Program-made: the position numbers and the translations under genes
Source: Chitinophagaceae bacterium
Lineage (GTDB): Bacteria > Bacteroidota > Bacteroidia > Chitinophagales > Chitinophagaceae
Direction of reading: 5' to 3'
Assembly (NCBI GenBank): GCA_009996555.1
Contig: JAACZX010000098.1
Location: 1 to 8,033 of the forward strand
DNA: 8,033 nt
Notes under the pieces: generated by a model
The model's database searches: none
Seen by the model: only the letters and a program-made list of their open reading frames with translations
Told to the model about the DNA's origin: nothing
In this document: one piece after another, positions 5,912 to 8,033 of the stretch
How positions within the stretch are numbered: position 1 is the stretch's first letter
Layout: every line of letters begins with the position of its first letter

Positions 5912-8033
5912 TTGTTTTCTCAACGCCAGGATATTTCCTTAAACGACAACTGGCTAACCATTGCAACAAGCAACGACAAAATACTTCCTGCCAATACGTA
6001 TCAAGCAACAATTACTGCTGAATGGAAAAAAGTAAACGTTCCGCACAACTGGGATCAGTACGAAGGTTACCGAAGATTGTTGCATGGTAACCGTCACGGC
6101 GATTCATGGTATCGCAAAACATTTACCAGCAAACAAAGCAAAACAGGCAGACGTTTCTTTTTATTTTTTGAAGGCGTGGGATCTTACGCCACTGTTTACC
6201 TTAACAACAAAAAAGTAGGTGAACATATCGGCGGACGGACAACGTTTACATTGGATGTAACTGATGTGATCAAAACAGATGGAACGATCAATCAACTGGC
6301 CGTAAGAGCTTATCATCCATCAAACATTCAAAACCTGCCCTGGGTTTGTGGTGGCTGTAGTGATGAACGTGGTTTCTCCGAAGGGTCGCAGCCGATGGGT
6401 ATTTTCCGTCCGGTGCATTTGATCGTAACAAATGATGTGCGTATTGAACCGTTTGGTGTGCATGCTTGGGCGGATATTTCAACGGATAAGATCCAGTTAA
6501 ATATTGCTGCTACCTTTAAAAATTATTCGCAGCAAAAAAGAAATATTGTTGTTGAACACAGGTTGATAGATGTAGCTGGAAAGGAAGTAAGCAAAGTAAT
6601 CGAACAAGTTGTGCGTGTAGAGAAAGAAGATGTTGCTGAACAAAAATCTAAAGTCGTACATCTGAAATCTGCAATCAACCTCTGGTCTGTCGATAATCCT
6701 TATCTCTACAAAATTGTTTCAGTTATAAAAGAGAACAATATTGTTTTGGATAAAGTTGAAACAGAATTTGGTTTCCGTACAATCAACTGGAAAAATTCAA
6801 CCAACCAATTTGTCTTAAACGGCAAACCTGTTTTCATCAACGGTATTGCCGAGTATGAACATTTGCTGGGGCAAAGTCATGCGTTCAGTAAAGAGCAGAT
6901 CGTTTCAAGAATGAAATGGATTCAGTCTGCAGGTTTTAATGCTTTTCGTGATGGTCATCAACCACATCATTTATTGTATGGGCAGTTGTGCGATGAAAAA
7001 GGAATTTTATGGTGGACACAATTATCTGCACATGTTTGGTACGACACGAAAGAGTTCAGGGAAAATTTCAAACAACTTCTAAGGGAGTGGGTGATCGAGC
7101 GACGTAACAGTCCATCTGTTGTTCTTTGGGGTTTGCAGAATGAAAGTAAACTGCCGGAAGATTTCGCCAGAGAATGTACAGAGCTGATCCGTTCTTTAGA
7201 TCCTACGGCATCAACGCAACGTTTGGTTACCACCTGTAACGGTGGAACAGGAACCGATTGGGATGTGCCGCAAAACTGGACGGGCACCTACGGCGGTAAT
7301 CCCGCAACGTATGATGAGGATGTAAAGAAGCAGGTACTGATCGGCGAATATGGTGCTTGGCGAACACTTGATCTGCATACAGAAGGTGGATTTGTTCAGA
7401 ACGGAATCTTAAGTGAAGACCGTATGGTGCAGTTGATGGAACAGAAAGTTCGTTTGGCAGAATCGGTGAAAGACAGCAGTGCAGGACATTTCTTCTGGTT
7501 GTTGACATCGCACGATAATCCCGGTCGTGTACAAGGTGGTGAAGGTTTGCGTGAATTGGATCGTATTGGCCCGGTGAATTATAAAGGATTGCTTACGCCA
7601 TGGGAAGAACCAACGGATGCATACTACATGTTCCGCAGCAATTATGCCGATAAGAACAAAGAGCCGATGGTTTATATTGTTTCGCATACATGGCCCAACC
7701 GATGGATGAAACCAGGAATGAAAGACAGTATTTATGTGTACAGCAATTGTGATGAAGTGGAATTGTTTAATGACGTCAATGGTTCATCGCTTGGTAAACG
7801 GAAGAGAAACGGCATCGGCACGCATTTTCAGTGGGATAAAGTCAACATACAATACAACGTGTTGTATGCGGTTGGTTATGTAAACGGGAAGGCAGTGTCA
7901 AGAGATACAATTGTGTTGAATCATTTGCCGCAATCGCCCAACTTTAAACAGTTGTATGCGAATGCAAAACCGTTAACGAAGCCGACAACAGGTTATAACT
8001 ACATCTATCGTATCAATTGTGGTGGAGCAGAGT
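5864..8033 (+). CDS. Secreted glycoside hydrolase family 2 enzyme (beta-galactosidase-like), 3' end outside window
   Basis: GH2 enzymes are retaining exo-hydrolases acting on beta-galactosides, beta-glucuronides or beta-mannosides. The frame runs without a stop to the window edge (723 codons from 5864). With the GTG at 5864 the product begins MKPFVLLCVFVSLWFNLFSQ, a good signal peptide with probable cleavage before QRQD. Then come a jelly-roll sugar-binding domain (about 50-165, with WKKVNVPHNWD), an Ig-like domain (about 190-300), and a TIM barrel from FVLNGKPVFINGIAEYEH (316). The acid/base is probably E427 (VVLWGLQNE) and the nucleophile E495 (VLIGEYGAW). After the barrel lies a DUF4982-like beta domain (SIYVYSNCDEVELFND), and at 711 YNYIYRINCGGAE starts a malectin-like domain that is cut off. 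No in-frame stop exists back to TAG at 5594, so ATG at 5723 (47 more residues) or 5636 (76 more) are formal alternatives; I prefer 5864 for its signal peptide. No Shine-Dalgarno precedes it. Substrate is not resolved. Confidence 0.9.
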   Translation, partial: MKPFVLLCVFVSLWFNLFSQRQDISLNDNWLTIATSNDKILPANTYQATITAEWKKVNVPHNWDQYEGYRRLLHGNRHGDSWYRKTFTSKQSKTGRRFFLFFEGVGSYATVYLNNKKVGEHIGGRTTFTLDVTDVIKTDGTINQLAVRAYHPSNIQNLPWVCGGCSDERGFSEGSQPMGIFRPVHLIVTNDVRIEPFGVHAWADISTDKIQLNIAATFKNYSQQKRNIVVEHRLIDVAGKEVSKVIEQVVRVEKEDVAEQKSKVVHLKSAINLWSVDNPYLYKIVSVIKENNIVLDKVETEFGFRTINWKNSTNQFVLNGKPVFINGIAEYEHLLGQSHAFSKEQIVSRMKWIQSAGFNAFRDGHQPHHLLYGQLCDEKGILWWTQLSAHVWYDTKEFRENFKQLLREWVIERRNSPSVVLWGLQNESKLPEDFARECTELIRSLDPTASTQRLVTTCNGGTGTDWDVPQNWTGTYGGNPATYDEDVKKQVLIGEYGAWRTLDLHTEGGFVQNGILSEDRMVQLMEQKVRLAESVKDSSAGHFFWLLTSHDNPGRVQGGEGLRELDRIGPVNYKGLLTPWEEPTDAYYMFRSNYADKNKEPMVYIVSHTWPNRWMKPGMKDSIYVYSNCDEVELFNDVNGSSLGKRKRNGIGTHFQWDKVNIQYNVLYAVGYVNGKAVSRDTIVLNHLPQSPNFKQLYANAKPLTKPTTGYNYIYRINCGGAE

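Noticed and set aside
5836..6021. 61-residue open frame on the + strand at the GH2 5' end
   Set aside because: It overlaps the GH2 coding sequence in another frame and lies largely in the pyrimidine-rich repeat; the GH2 frame has the family motifs.

Overview
The window looks like part of a carbohydrate-degrading (PUL-type) locus of a Bacteroidota bacterium. The evidence is the C-terminal part of a SusD/RagB glycan-binding protein, a run of exported glycoside hydrolases on one strand, no clear Shine-Dalgarno sites, moderate-to-low GC, and intergenic repeats of a style I associate with Chitinophagaceae and relatives. The family-level placement comes from memory and is weak; the phylum is well supported.

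Layout, all on the + strand: 1-923, 3' part of a susD-like gene; 968-1010, a strong hairpin (probable terminator); 1039-2601, a secreted GH28 polygalacturonase-family enzyme; 2602-2826, a spacer built from GTGAG-type repeats, a direct repeat and two small palindromes; 2827-5652, a secreted GH95 alpha-L-fucosidase-family enzyme with an extra beta-sandwich domain of about 170 residues inserted in its N-terminal region; 5653-5830, a 178-bp imperfect inverted-repeat element; 5832-5911, a pyrimidine-rich tandem repeat; 5864 to the window end, a GH2 beta-galactosidase-family enzyme that starts inside that repeat and is cut off just as a malectin-like domain begins.

Together the genes suggest uptake and breakdown of a plant cell-wall polysaccharide, most likely pectic. 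GH28 would act on galacturonate-containing backbone or oligomers, GH95 would remove terminal alpha-L-fucose or L-galactose, and GH2 would remove a beta-linked sugar such as galactose or glucuronate. The SusD protein would capture the glycan at the cell surface. The exact substrate cannot be read from the sequence.

The catalytic genes themselves are ordinary for such loci. The unusual part is the DNA between them. Both spacers between hydrolases are made of repeats, and the second one seems to have supplied the start codon and signal-peptide coding sequence of the GH2 gene. Its reading frame is open all the way back into the GH95 gene, which makes the start ambiguous and easy to misannotate. 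I saw no RNA gene, CRISPR array, insertion sequence or phage gene.
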